Source: a bacterium
GTDB taxonomy: Bacteria > CSSED10-310 > JAJRTK01
DNA: 38,147 bases
Direction: 5' to 3'
NCBI GenBank assembly: GCA_024278345.1
Contig: JAJRTK010000038.1
Location: 1-38,147 of the forward strand
How positions within the stretch are numbered: position 1 is the stretch's first letter; every line of letters begins with the position of its first letter. The notes under the pieces are model-generated. The model searched no databases and was not told the origin of the DNA. It saw nothing but the letters and a program-made list of their open reading frames with translations. Shown piece after piece: positions 16,165 through 25,240 of this stretch. The translations under genes and the position numbers were made by a program.

Positions 16165-18738
16165 ATGGCCTTGCGCGTGTATCAATTGGCCAAGCAACTT
16201 GGCATGACGAGTAAAGATCTGTTGGCGTTTCTCAGGTCTCAGGGGCACGAGGTACGGAGCCACATGAGTAACTTGGGTGACGACGAGATCGCTCTATTAA
16301 AGGGGCGGTTTGCCGCCACAAAGACGTCTTCTCGGGAAACCGCCAATGCCGGTGAGGTGGCGTCGAAACAAGAGGGAGTTCAGCCAGCGGAAAAGAGAGC
16401 CGCGACTCCGCAAATCAAAACAGGGGAATCTCCTTTGCCGCCTACGGTTTGTCAGGGCAAAGAGAATGGGAAGGCCGTGGCCGTTTCCAAGGTGTCTTCG
16501 GAGGGAGGCCCGGAGGCCCCAACAACACAGGATCCTGTTGCCGACACCAAGATTGCGGAGAAAAAGCCCGAGCGACCGCCTGTTCGCACGGTTCCCCTTG
16601 ATCGCATTTTCGGGCCGGGAAAAGGCCGACGACCACTACCTCCAAGCTTGGGAGGACGACCTCGCAGACCAGGTCTTCCTGCAAGGCGTCCTCCTACTGG
16701 AAGCAGACCCCGAGGGCGGCCGGAACCGCCCACAGCCACTTTCCAGCCGCGTGCCCCTGCTCTGACCAACTTGCCCGTGCCCTCCGTTGAGTCGACTGCG
16801 AGCAAACCGAAACATTCTCGACCCGATGGAGCCCATGCTGCGGGTCGGCGTCGTGGTCGCGGAGACTTCGGGAGGCCGCATTTCCCTTCAGCTTTCAACA
16901 GAAGACGTGGCCGGCCTGGTAGGAAAAAGGGGAAAAAGAACCGCAATGCACCACCTCCCGTGGAGGTCAAGAAAATAGAGCTGCGTGCGCTACAAATCCC
17001 CGATCTGCTGTCGGTCAAAGAGTTTGGCGAGCTTGCGGCCGTCGGCGTTGGCAAGGTCATCGGCGAGCTTCTGAAGATGGGGCAGATGATGACCGCGAAC
17101 CAGACGTTGACTCCGGAGATCGCAAAAAAAGTTGGTCAGCGCCTTGGACTTCGTGTCGAAATCCAGACTGGCCGGAATGATTTCGTCGATGAGCTTCAGG
17201 CTTCAGAGGAGGAAGAGAACCTCCAGCCTCGGTCTCCGGTCATTACTGTCATGGGTCACGTTGACCACGGGAAGACTTCACTCCTTGATGCGATCCGCAC
17301 CACCGATGTCGTGAGCTCCGAGGCGGGAGGGATCACTCAGCACATCGGAGCCAGTGTCATTCACCACAATGGCGCACGTATTGTTTTCCTCGACACTCCG
17401 GGGCACGAGGCATTCACCACCATGCGCTCTCGAGGTGCTGAAGTGACCGATATCGTGGTTCTTGTCGTTGCGGCGGACGACGGAGTGATGCCTCAAACCG
17501 TCGAGGCTATCAACCATGCCAAAAGCGCCAAGGTCCCCATCCTTGTCGCTCTCAACAAGATCGATAAACCCGGTGCCGATTCCCAGAAAGTGACCGCTGA
17601 GTTGGCAAAGCATGGCCTTACTCCAGAGGAGTGGGGCGGAGATACCATCTACTGCCATGTCTCCGCGAAACAGAAGACCGGTCTCGACAACCTTCTCGAT
17701 ATGATCCTCCTGTTGGCTGAACTCCAAGAGCTTCAAGCGAATCCGGATCAAAAAGCCCGGGGCACTGTCATTGAGGCAGAGTTGGACAAGGGGCGAGGAC
17801 CGGTGGCCACGGTCTTGATTCAAAAGGGAGTTCTTAGGGTCGGCGATGCTTTTGTCGTCGGGAGTATCGCGTCAAAGGTTCGCGCCATGCTCAACGACAA
17901 GGGAGAGCGCCTCTTGGAGGCCGGTCCTTCCATGCCTGTGGAGATCCTGGGACTCACGGATGTTCCCGGTCCCGGTGATTGGTTTTATGCCGTGGATGAC
18001 GAAAAAGAAGCCAAGGCGATCTCTCAGAGGCGGCAAATAGAGGAAAAACGACGTTTCCTGGCTACCCAGGGAAGCCGTATGAAGCTCGAGGAGCTGTTTG
18101 CCAAGATCAAAGAGGGGGAAGCCAAAGAGCTCAACCTCATCCTCAAGGCGGACGTGCAAGGTTCTATCGAGGCCATTGCGGAGTCGCTGGCCAAAATGGA
18201 TGACAAGAAAGTCAAGATCAGCATCGTTCACAAGGCCGTGGGTACTGTCGTTGAATCCGATGTCTTGCTCGCTGCCACCACCAATTCAATCATTGTTGGC
18301 TACAATGTCGTTCCCGAGCCAAGGATTCGTAAGCGTGCCGAAAAGGAGGCGGTTGAAATCCGCCTCTACACGGTCATCTATGAACTACTGGATGATCTCA
18401 AGGCCGCCATGGAAGGCTTGCTCGATCCCGTTCTTCGGGAGGAAGAGATGGGTCGAGCCGATGTTCGGCAGACCTTTAGTGTTCCCAAAGCTGGTGTCAT
18501 TGCCGGCTGTTTCGTGAGCGACGGGACTGTTGCGCGGAATGCTCATTCCCGCCTGTTGCGGGAAGGAAAAATCATTTGGACTGGCAGGGTCGGTTCGCTC
18601 AAACGCTTCAAAGATGATGTACGGGAAGTTAAGCAAGGGTATGAATGCGGTATCGGCCTCGATGGGTACAACGATATCAAGGTTGGGGATGTGATTTCCT
18701 TCTTTGTCATCGTCAAGGAGAGAGCCACGTTGGCCTGA
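16165..18738 (+). CDS. infB: translation initiation factor IF-2
   Basis: GTPase that places initiator tRNA on the 30S subunit; 857 residues. An IF2_N helical domain (1-50) is followed by a disordered Pro/Arg/Gly-rich linker (about 55-270). A second IF2_N-like segment (about 278-350) precedes the G domain with GHVDHGKTS (about 361-369), DTPGHEAF (about 411-418) and NKID (about 463-466). Domains II-IV complete the protein. GAGG stands about 11 bases before the ATG. The gene starts 26 bases after the nusA stop. Confidence 0.96.
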   Translation: MALRVYQLAKQLGMTSKDLLAFLRSQGHEVRSHMSNLGDDEIALLKGRFAATKTSSRETANAGEVASKQEGVQPAEKRAATPQIKTGESPLPPTVCQGKENGKAVAVSKVSSEGGPEAPTTQDPVADTKIAEKKPERPPVRTVPLDRIFGPGKGRRPLPPSLGGRPRRPGLPARRPPTGSRPRGRPEPPTATFQPRAPALTNLPVPSVESTASKPKHSRPDGAHAAGRRRGRGDFGRPHFPSAFNRRRGRPGRKKGKKNRNAPPPVEVKKIELRALQIPDLLSVKEFGELAAVGVGKVIGELLKMGQMMTANQTLTPEIAKKVGQRLGLRVEIQTGRNDFVDELQASEEEENLQPRSPVITVMGHVDHGKTSLLDAIRTTDVVSSEAGGITQHIGASVIHHNGARIVFLDTPGHEAFTTMRSRGAEVTDIVVLVVAADDGVMPQTVEAINHAKSAKVPILVALNKIDKPGADSQKVTAELAKHGLTPEEWGGDTIYCHVSAKQKTGLDNLLDMILLLAELQELQANPDQKARGTVIEAELDKGRGPVATVLIQKGVLRVGDAFVVGSIASKVRAMLNDKGERLLEAGPSMPVEILGLTDVPGPGDWFYAVDDEKEAKAISQRRQIEEKRRFLATQGSRMKLEELFAKIKEGEAKELNLILKADVQGSIEAIAESLAKMDDKKVKISIVHKAVGTVVESDVLLAATTNSIIVGYNVVPEPRIRKRAEKEAVEIRLYTVIYELLDDLKAAMEGLLDPVLREEEMGRADVRQTFSVPKAGVIAGCFVSDGTVARNAHSRLLREGKIIWTGRVGSLKRFKDDVREVKQGYECGIGLDGYNDIKVGDVISFFVIVKERATLA

Positions 18739-18825
18739 TCGAGGAGCCACGCCCTCACCCCGGGGGGACTAGCGAAGACCCTTGCTTTCCAGGAGTTACC
18801 ACAGCTTGATAGTAGAGTGAGTTTG

Positions 18826-19107
18826 ATGCATGTCGGTTGTTGTCGAATCGAGCTGCATATTCCTGCTTCGACGTCTCTGAAGGACAAACGGCGGGCTCTG
18901 AAGAGCGTACTGGCACGAGTGCGAGCTAAACTCAATATCTCCGCCGCCGAGATTGAGGATCAGGATCTTTGGCAGAGAGCTGTCGTTGGCGTTGTCTGTG
19001 TTTCCAACACCCAGTCAGTGATCGCAAGGACTTTTGAGAAAACGATCCGGATGATCGAGCGGCACGGCTCTATTTATGTCACTCGATATGAGACCGAGTA
19101 CTTTTGA
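18826..19107 (+). CDS. YlxP-like DUF503 protein
   Basis: A 93-residue protein of the DUF503/YlxP family, which sits between infB and rbfA in many bacteria. MHVG..RIELHIP at the start, SLKDKRRALKSVLARVRAKLNIS, then AEIEDQDLWQRAVVGVVCVS are characteristic; it ends in a short beta strand. A GTG at 18817 is an alternative start; AGGAGTT lies 28 bases upstream of the ATG and is too far for a normal ribosome-binding site. A ribosome-related role is likely from context, but the biochemical function is not established. Confidence 0.85.
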   Translation: MHVGCCRIELHIPASTSLKDKRRALKSVLARVRAKLNISAAEIEDQDLWQRAVVGVVCVSNTQSVIARTFEKTIRMIERHGSIYVTRYETEYF

Positions 19108-19194
19108 TTTTCAACCCTCACCCGCACGAAGCACTTCGCAACTGCCTTCCTCCATTCTTGGGTCATATAGAAAAACCACTTGGGGGTCCATGCC

Positions 19195-19608
19195 ATGAGC
19201 AAACGGATCCATAGAGTGCAACGGCTGATTCATCGGCGCGTTGCCGATCTCCTTCTCAACGGGCTTTCCGATCCCCGGTTGGTCGGATTGACGGTTACTC
19301 GGGTCGAGATGAGTGCGGATTTACGTCATGCCAGGATCTTCGTGGATCTTCTGAACCAGCAAGGCCGACTCGAGGATAGTTTCCAGGCATTGGATAGAGC
19401 GAAGGGCTTTATTCGCAATCGCGTAGGGAGAGATCTGAAGCTTCGCCACGTGCCGGAACTCGCTTTTTTCCCAGACCGGGGGCTGGAGCATAGCCAGAAA
19501 ATTCATCGTCTTCTCCAGGAGCTCCATTTGGACTCCGAAAAGGAGGAAGAATTATCTCAGGATTGTCGAAACTTTACTGCGACTCAGGGAACTCCCGAAG
19601 GCTCGTAG
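19195..19608 (+). CDS. rbfA: ribosome-binding factor A
   Basis: Late 30S maturation factor with a type II KH fold. The 137-residue product shows RIHRVQRLIHRRVADLL, then DPRLVGLTVTRVEMSADLRHARIFVDLL and a C-terminal LRHVPELAFFPDRGLEHSQKIHRLL, all diagnostic. ATG 19195 is preferred over TTG 19180 because GGGGGTCC precedes it at normal spacing. It is separated from truB by a 518-base insert region containing a MITE, which is unusual for this operon. Confidence 0.93.
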   Translation: MSKRIHRVQRLIHRRVADLLLNGLSDPRLVGLTVTRVEMSADLRHARIFVDLLNQQGRLEDSFQALDRAKGFIRNRVGRDLKLRHVPELAFFPDRGLEHSQKIHRLLQELHLDSEKEEELSQDCRNFTATQGTPEGS

Positions 19609-19721
19609 TTTGGCAGGCTGGTGCCTTGTCAAATCGGCTTCGGCCATCGGTGGTGGGCAGAGCCGACTCCCCCTCTGGTTGGCAACCGCTACGCTTCCAA
19701 AAGAGGCGGAGTGGAGAAAAA
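19609..19721. other. intergenic stretch left of MITE copy 1
   Basis: No gene. Contains CATCGGTGGTGGGC at 19645-19658, shared exactly with 31002-31015 and followed in both by a G/A-rich run and CGACTC, so a second small repeat type is possible. The last eight bases (19714-19721) are the left target-site duplication of the MITE. Confidence 0.4.
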
Positions 19722-19875
19722 GGGATCTATCAAATTGTCGTGTTTTCGCTTTACAATTTTCTTCGCCGAAACGGTGGCACCGGCATCTTGCCGGTGTAGC
19801 GCCCTCCGGGCTGCACGGAGCCGGGAAGGAGGCCCGCCCCAGCGGTGACGTTGTCAACCGGATCTGATAGGTCCC
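19722..19875 (+). mobile_element. MITE, copy 1 (154 bp)
   Basis: Non-autonomous element. The left end is GGGATCTATCA and the right end TGATAGGTCCC (11-bp terminal inverted repeats with one mismatch). It is flanked by a perfect 8-bp duplication GAGAAAAA at 19714-19721 and 19876-19883. Its interior contains a perfect hairpin CACCGGCA-TCT-TGCCGGTG and further GC-rich stems, and no transposase. It is the same length as copy 2 (37736-37889) with 6 differences (about 96% identity), so movement was fairly recent. The 8-bp duplication limits candidate transposase families, but I cannot assign one. Confidence 0.92.
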
Positions 19876-19883
19876 GAGAAAAA

Positions 19884-20126
19884 ATGTGGGTGGTGAACGG
19901 CGGGACTGTCCACTGGATGCTTCCTCTTCTCTGTCCTCTTCCGTTGCCTCTCATTGCAACGGCTCCTAGCACGCTCCCCGGCGAGAACCAGAACCAGAGC
20001 GCAGCGGAGAACATGGCCTCAGACCTTGGCCAGCGCTCCTGGCGGAAGTTCGAAGGCCGCCTCCGCCGGGTGCCTTGGCGCTCTGCCCGAAATCGCTATA
20101 AGGGGCAGCGAACAGCCTCATCATGA
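19884..20126. other. truB upstream region
   Basis: No credible gene. A perfect 7-bp stem hairpin, CCGTTGC/GCAACGG with an 8-base loop, lies at 19941-19962. A second GC-rich inverted region lies near 20040-20070. Together with the MITE this separates truB from rbfA by more than 500 bases, so truB-rpsO-pnp may have its own promoter. Confidence 0.4.
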
Positions 20127-21116
20127 ATGCTTCGAAGGATAGAGAGAAAGGGAAGGTGTGGGGCATTGTTGCTTGGAGCGCTCAATGTGGACAAACCGAC
20201 GGGAATAACTTCTCATGACGTCGTTAACGTCGTGCGGCGGCTCTTTGGTTTGAGGAAAGTCGGCCACACGGGGATCTTGGATCCCAACGCGAGTGGCGTG
20301 CTTCCACTCCTTTTAGGGAATGCTACTCGGTTCTCGCGGTATCTCCAAGGGGCGGACAAGGTTTATGAAGTGACAGCGCGTCTGGGAGTGGTAACCGATA
20401 CCCAGGATGTAGAAGGGCAGGTCATTTCTGTTTCCAAGGAGCAGCCCTCGGAGCCGCGGGTATTGGAAAAAGTAGAGGGTTTCTTAGGAGAGCAGTGGCA
20501 GGTTCCCCCAATGTTCTCTGCCATCAAGATCAAGGGGCAGCGGCTCCATCGTTTGGCGAGGCAGGGAAAGACGGTTCACCGTCCCGAGCGGAGGATACGA
20601 GTAGAGTCGATCACGAAGATTGTCTACGAATATCCTATTCTTTCCTTTACAACAGCGGTTTCTTCTGGCACTTATATCCGCACGATTTGCCACGACCTTG
20701 GCCAGGAGCTCGGTTGTGGCGCTATCTTGACTGCCCTGCGGCGCCTGGTTTCTGGACCGTTTCACCTAGAGAATTCCAGGACGCTGGAAGAACTGGAGTC
20801 GATGGGGGATGAAGAGAGAAAAAAAGTTCTGATTGAGCTGGCGGAAGTATTCTCGTTTTTGCCCGCGGTTCGGGTTGCACCGGAAAAGGTGCGTCGCGTC
20901 GGGCATGGCCAGAAGATCCGTCGCGAGGATTGCCTTTTTGGCGAGAACTTGCCAGAGAGTGGGAGCGTTTCCTTGCTTTCCGCCGATGGTTTGATGCTGG
21001 CGATGGGCAAGAGCCTCGTGATTGACGGAGAACGAATGATCGCGCCAGTGTGTGTGATTCCCGACCGGACGGTCGAAGATAGGGCGAGCGACGTCTGCGG
21101 ATTGCATCGCCAATGA
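20127..21116 (+). CDS. truB: tRNA pseudouridine(55) synthase TruB
   Basis: Makes pseudouridine 55 in the T-loop of tRNAs. ALNVDKPTGITSHDVVNVVRRLFG is the TruB start. The catalytic Asp is in GHTGILDPNASGVLPLLLG (GTLDP motif with Thr-Gly-Ile). Further motifs are DKVYEVTARLGVVTDTQD, PPMFSAIKIKGQRLHRLARQG and SSGTYIRTICHDLGQELGCGAILTALRR. The C-terminal part is PUA-like. The product is 329 residues from ATG 20127. A TTG at 20166, just before LLGALNVDKP with a GGAAGG/GGGG purine run upstream, is a plausible alternative start. Confidence 0.92.
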   Translation: MLRRIERKGRCGALLLGALNVDKPTGITSHDVVNVVRRLFGLRKVGHTGILDPNASGVLPLLLGNATRFSRYLQGADKVYEVTARLGVVTDTQDVEGQVISVSKEQPSEPRVLEKVEGFLGEQWQVPPMFSAIKIKGQRLHRLARQGKTVHRPERRIRVESITKIVYEYPILSFTTAVSSGTYIRTICHDLGQELGCGAILTALRRLVSGPFHLENSRTLEELESMGDEERKKVLIELAEVFSFLPAVRVAPEKVRRVGHGQKIRREDCLFGENLPESGSVSLLSADGLMLAMGKSLVIDGERMIAPVCVIPDRTVEDRASDVCGLHRQ

Positions 21117-21152
21117 GTTTGTTAAGTAGAAGGATTCCTGAAAGGAGACACC

Positions 21153-21422
21153 ATGGCCCAAGCCAAGGCCCGGAAAGAGGAGATTGTCGCCAACTATTGC
21201 CAGAGTGAGCGAGACACTGGGTCTCCTGAAGTCCAGGTTGCTCTGTTGACTGATCGTATCGTGACTCTGACCGAACATTTTAAGGTCCACAAGAAGGACC
21301 ACCATTCTCGCCGAGGTCTACTGAAGCTCGTTGGACAGAGGCGACGTATGCTCACTTACCTCAGGAAGAGAGATCCGAGTCGCTATCGAGCTTTGATCAA
21401 GAGCCTCGGGCTCCGGAAGTAG
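21153..21422 (+). CDS. rpsO: 30S ribosomal protein S15
   Basis: An 89-residue complete S15. [51 protein letters not shown] is the family signature, including the HKKDHHSRR rRNA-binding segment. A strong GAAAGGAGA lies 6-14 bases before the ATG. It lies 36 bases after truB, and pnp follows after an unusually long 485-base gap. Confidence 0.97.
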   Translation: MAQAKARKEEIVANYCQSERDTGSPEVQVALLTDRIVTLTEHFKVHKKDHHSRRGLLKLVGQRRRMLTYLRKRDPSRYRALIKSLGLRK

Positions 21423-21907
21423 ATACCCGGAACCCTCATCATCGGCCCCCGACATGATGGGATGAGGGGACTCCCAGATGGCGTCTCCTCCCATGTCGGA
21501 TTCTGGCTATCATTCGTGACCGTTCTCGATGGTTGACCTACCATCAAAGGGCATGAACGCATGCTGAGTCCCAAACTCAGAATACGCCCATTGCGTAAAT
21601 TGCGTGCCAGGCCTTGCTGGAGTCGAGGCAAAGAGTTCCTTTGTCGCATTCATGATGGCCTCAGAATTGCGGGTGGCGCCTGGTCATTACCAGAACGCCT
21701 TCCTTGTTTTGGAGCCCTCAAGCCCGAATTTCCAACTCTTGTTGCTGAACTACGGTTTGCTGGCGGTCGCCCCCTCAATCTGTTTTGCCGGTTCCTCTGC
21801 CACCTTGATTGTGTGGTGATGTCACGATGGCCGGCGAACGATGGCGGCTTGCCACGCTGGACGCCAGCCGAGCGGTTACCCAATTCCCGAATAGGAAGTT
21901 ATTCAAT
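21423..21907. other. long rpsO-pnp intergenic region
   Basis: A 485-base stretch without a convincing gene; the frame open upstream of pnp has no start signal. It begins with a hairpin candidate (CCCTCATC at about 21434 paired with GATGAGGG at about 21460) lacking a T-tract. Near 21829-21880 it has a block (GGCGAACGATGGCGG ... GAGCGG..ACCCAA) loosely resembling the dispersed element. A pnp 5' leader with RNase-processing hairpins, as in E. coli, would fit but is not demonstrated. Confidence 0.45.
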
Positions 21908-24442
21908 ATGAAGTGTAGTCTCCAGACCGAATTTGGTGGCAGATCCCTGTCATTCGAGACTGGGCGAATGGCCCGTCAGGCCAACGGCGCCGTAGTTGTC
22001 ACTTACGGCGACACGGTGGTCCTCGTGACCGCATGCCGTGCCTCGGAGCCGAGAGAAGAAGTCAGTTTTTTGCCTCTCACCGTGGAATATCGAGAAAGAT
22101 TCTATTCTGCGGGCAAGATCCCCGGAGGGTTCTTCAAGCGTGAGGGCAGGCCCGGTGATCGCGAAACTTTGACTGCCCGTATTATTGATCGTCCAATACG
22201 CCCGCTCTTTCCGAACGCGTGGCGTTACGAAACTCAGGTGATCGCTTTTGTGGTGTCGGCTGATGGCCTCAACGAACCAGACATTCTAGCACTCAATGGA
22301 GCGTCAGCGGCCTTGACGATTTCGGATCTCCCCTTTGATGGCCCCATTGGCGCGGTCCGGATAGGGCGCGTCGCCGGTGACTTCGTGGTGAACCCCTCCA
22401 GGGCGCAGCTTGATGACTCTGACATGGATATCATCATTGCAGGCTCGCGTGAGGCCATTGTCATGGTCGAGGGAAGTGCCAAGGAGATCAGCGAGGAGGA
22501 TTTCCTTCAAGCTGTGGATGTCGCTCGAGGTGAGATCGATAAATCAATCGAGCTGCAGCTCGAGCTCGCCAAACTTGCCGGGCACAAGAAGCTGACCATC
22601 CAGACTGCCGAAACCGATTTGACTCTCTGCAATGAGCTGGATGCCCGTTTCCGGGCCACAATCCTCCAGGCGTCGCTGACACCGGAGAAAATGGCGCGCT
22701 CAACAGCCCTCCGCGAGATCCGATGCCAGGCCATTGAGGCCTTCGTCCCCGAAGATACGGAGGACCGGGGTGCCCGACTGAAAGAGGTCAAGGCGGCTTT
22801 CAAGAGCCTGGAAAAAGACTGCCTGCGCCAGTACATTCTCAGGGAATCCAAGCGCTCCGACGGGCGAGGTCTATCCGAAATCAGGCCGATCACCACGGAA
22901 GTCGGAGTCCTTCCCAGAGTCCACGGATCAGCACTCTTCACCCGGGGAGAAACTCAGGCTTTGGCCAGTGTCACCTTGGGATCGTCTCGCGACGAGCAGA
23001 TGCTTGACAATATCGCGGGAGAAAGCAGCCAGCACTTCTTGCTCCACTACAATTTTCCTCCGTTTTCCGTCGGCGAGGTTCGTTTTCTCAGAGGGCCGGG
23101 CCGACGAGAAATCGGCCACGGAACTCTTGCCGAGCGCGCAGTCCGACCAGTATTGCCGGAAAAAGAGAACTTTCCCTACACGATCCGAGTGGTATCCGAT
23201 ATCCTCGAATCGAATGGATCCTCTTCCATGGCCACGGTTTGCGGCGCGTCGATGTCACTGATGGATGCCGGGGTCCCAATTCGAGAACCTGTGGCTGGGA
23301 TTGCCATGGGACTCATCGCCGGCGATGATGGAACCACTGCCGTCTTGTCCGATATCCTCGGCCTCGAAGACCATCTAGGAGACATGGATTTCAAAGTCGC
23401 TGGCAGCCGAAGGGGCATCACGGCGATCCAGATGGACATCAAGATGAGTGGCGTTTCCAGGGATCTTTTGCACAAGGCACTGGAGCAAGCGCGGGAAGGA
23501 AGGATGTTCATTCTTGACGAGATGGACAGGACGATTTCTCAGTTTCGTGAAGAGCTCTCCAAGCATGCGCCCCGCATTCTTTCCATCAAAATTAGTCCCG
23601 ATCGCATCAAGGATGTCATTGGCCCGGGTGGTAAGGTCATCAAGGGCATCATCGCCGAAACCGGTGTCGATATCGATATCGAGGACACGGGAATCGTCAA
23701 CATCGTTTCCAACGATGCTGTCGCCGCTGATCGCGCTCGAGAGATCATCGAGCAACTCACCGAAGAACTCGAGATCGGAACCGTCTATATGGGGGAGGTC
23801 AAGCGGATCGAGTCTTACGGCGCGTTCGTGGAGATTCGCCCAGGTGTCGAAGGGCTCGTCCACGTGACGGAACTGGCAGATCATTACATCAAGAATGTTT
23901 CCGACGAAATCTCCTACGGAGAGAAGTTCGAGGTCAAGCTCATTGACATTGATCGCCAAGGACGTCTGAAACTCAGCCGCAAGGCTGTCGCAGGCAGTGA
24001 ATCGCCCGAGGAGGGCGTAGCACAAGATGATGACGGTTGGGAGCGCGGCGGCGCCCGTAGCCGAGACGATGATCGTGGGCGGGATCGCGATTACCCACGA
24101 GGCCGTGGTCGGGACGGAGGCGACAGGGGGCGGGAGCGACACGGGGATCGAGACCGAGATCGAGCCCGAAGCCGGGGTGATCGTAGCCGCTCTCGCCCCT
24201 CTCGCGACTACCAAGATCGGGATGATCGGGATCGGAACCGAAGCCGAGAGCGCTCTCGTGACAGAGATCGAAGCCGCCCCGAACCCGCCCGCGACAGAGA
24301 TAGAGAACGTCCGAGAGACCGGGATGGAGAGCCGAGTGACCGCGACGTCCGGACTCGCCGGCGTCGCCGGCGCAGGGGACCAAGGGAAGACTCCTCCGGG
24401 AATGGTTCCAGGAGCGAACGGAGCCGAGGAGAGCGGAGATAG
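21908..24442 (+). CDS. pnp: polyribonucleotide nucleotidyltransferase with Arg/Asp/Ser-rich tail
   Basis: Phosphorolytic 3'-5' exoribonuclease of the RNA degradosome, 844 residues. Two RNase PH domains (about 1-230 and 320-550; GKIPGGFFKREGRPGDRE in the first and GPGRREIGHGTLAERAV in the second) flank an all-helical domain. KH (about 560-620, IGPGGKVIKGIIAETG) and S1 (about 630-700, GAFVEIRPGVEGLVH) follow. From about residue 698 an additional ~147-residue tail is made almost wholly of Arg, Asp, Gly and Ser with RD, RS and DR runs and an eight-Arg stretch. E. coli PNPase ends soon after S1, so this is a large extension. ATG 21908 is preceded by AGGAAG; earlier in-frame starts lack support. 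Confidence 0.95.
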   Translation: MKCSLQTEFGGRSLSFETGRMARQANGAVVVTYGDTVVLVTACRASEPREEVSFLPLTVEYRERFYSAGKIPGGFFKREGRPGDRETLTARIIDRPIRPLFPNAWRYETQVIAFVVSADGLNEPDILALNGASAALTISDLPFDGPIGAVRIGRVAGDFVVNPSRAQLDDSDMDIIIAGSREAIVMVEGSAKEISEEDFLQAVDVARGEIDKSIELQLELAKLAGHKKLTIQTAETDLTLCNELDARFRATILQASLTPEKMARSTALREIRCQAIEAFVPEDTEDRGARLKEVKAAFKSLEKDCLRQYILRESKRSDGRGLSEIRPITTEVGVLPRVHGSALFTRGETQALASVTLGSSRDEQMLDNIAGESSQHFLLHYNFPPFSVGEVRFLRGPGRREIGHGTLAERAVRPVLPEKENFPYTIRVVSDILESNGSSSMATVCGASMSLMDAGVPIREPVAGIAMGLIAGDDGTTAVLSDILGLEDHLGDMDFKVAGSRRGITAIQMDIKMSGVSRDLLHKALEQAREGRMFILDEMDRTISQFREELSKHAPRILSIKISPDRIKDVIGPGGKVIKGIIAETGVDIDIEDTGIVNIVSNDAVAADRAREIIEQLTEELEIGTVYMGEVKRIESYGAFVEIRPGVEGLVHVTELADHYIKNVSDEISYGEKFEVKLIDIDRQGRLKLSRKAVAGSESPEEGVAQDDDGWERGGARSRDDDRGRDRDYPRGRGRDGGDRGRERHGDRDRDRARSRGDRSRSRPSRDYQDRDDRDRNRSRERSRDRDRSRPEPARDRDRERPRDRDGEPSDRDVRTRRRRRRRGPREDSSGNGSRSERSRGERR

Positions 24443-24458
24443 TCGGACAGGCTGAAGG

Positions 24459-24502
24459 GGCTCCACGGGCTTCCCCAAAATACAGGGGGAAACCCGTGGG
24501 CC
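24459..24502. terminator. strong hairpin between convergent pnp and CPBP protease genes
   Basis: GGCTCCACGGGCTTCCCC pairs with GGGGGAAACCCGTGGGCC around an AAAATACA loop. It fills nearly the whole gap between the two stop codons. There is no clear T-run on either side, so it may act as a 3' stabiliser or a Rho-independent-like bidirectional end. Confidence 0.55.
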
Positions 24503-25210
24503 TCACGGGAAGAGGAGGACGCGAATGTCGTAGAGGGCGTGCGTGTACACTGCAACCGCGAAGCCGCGAGTCGTGTAGATGCCCGCAAACAGCATTCCCG
24601 CTACAAAGCGATAGGCAAACTTCACGAGCGAAACTGGCTCGGCCATGAAGTGGGCAAGGGAGAAAAGGGCCGAGGACAAGACCATCAAAACGCCTATTGC
24701 CGTCGTTGTTTTCACCCTGAAAAGCTTTGACACAACAGGGGCGAGCCCTCCAATCATGGCAAGGCGAAAGACCAGCTCTTCGTTCAGTCCCGCTCCAACA
24801 GAGATAATCATCCGGGTGATGATCGGGAGTGAGGCTAGATCCGCTGACGGACCCATCAGCCCCATCCGCCACAGAATTCGCACCGTCAGCTCGCCCAGCA
24901 GGAGAGCATAGACCATGCTCTCCATGAGAATGAACCCGTAGGTCCGCCGGTCAAAGCCACCGCTTCTTTCCAAGCGCTTGAGGCTTGCCACGAAGGCGAT
25001 GGCCATGATTCCGTAGAAAACCGCAAGTCCCTGATGCCCAAGAAAAGCAAAGAGTGTCCCCGTGAAGAGGTCCGCCCCGTTGAGCGCCCGGGAGTCCAAG
25101 AAAACCACGCCCACCCCGTACAGAATGACCAGCGGAAGCACGAGGAGCAGATTAGCGGTCCCATCTTTTGTTTGGTGGAGGTAGCGTCGAATCTCTCGTG
25201 GAACTCTCAT
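24503..25210 (-). CDS. CPBP-family intramembrane metalloprotease (CAAX/Abi type)
   Basis: Multi-pass membrane protein of about 235 residues with the three CPBP motifs: NEELVFR (EExxxR), FSLAHF (FxxxH) and a C-terminal HALYD (HxxxD/N). These would hold the active-site metal within the membrane. About six hydrophobic segments are visible. The substrate is unknown; bacterial members process peptides or give self-immunity. It starts about 30 bases after the pncB stop and so belongs to the same leftward transcript. ATG 25225 is an alternative start. Confidence 0.8.
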   Translation of the reverse strand: MRVPREIRRYLHQTKDGTANLLLVLPLVILYGVGVVFLDSRALNGADLFTGTLFAFLGHQGLAVFYGIMAIAFVASLKRLERSGGFDRRTYGFILMESMVYALLLGELTVRILWRMGLMGPSADLASLPIITRMIISVGAGLNEELVFRLAMIGGLAPVVSKLFRVKTTTAIGVLMVLSSALFSLAHFMAEPVSLVKFAYRFVAGMLFAGIYTTRGFAVAVYTHALYDIRVLLFP

Positions 25211-25240
25211 GGGACTTCCTCTCACTGCCTGGCCTTTCGG

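Noticed and set aside
19563-19867. Three short plus-strand frames running through MITE copy 1
   Set aside because: They are created by MITE sequence and recur only because the MITE recurs (also at 37588-37881); no ribosome-binding site or domain.
23973-24872. Long minus-strand open frames opposite the pnp 3' end (299 and 367 codons)
   Set aside because: They arise from the Arg/Asp-rich low-complexity coding of the PNPase tail, with no recognisable domain or start signal, and overlap well-supported genes.
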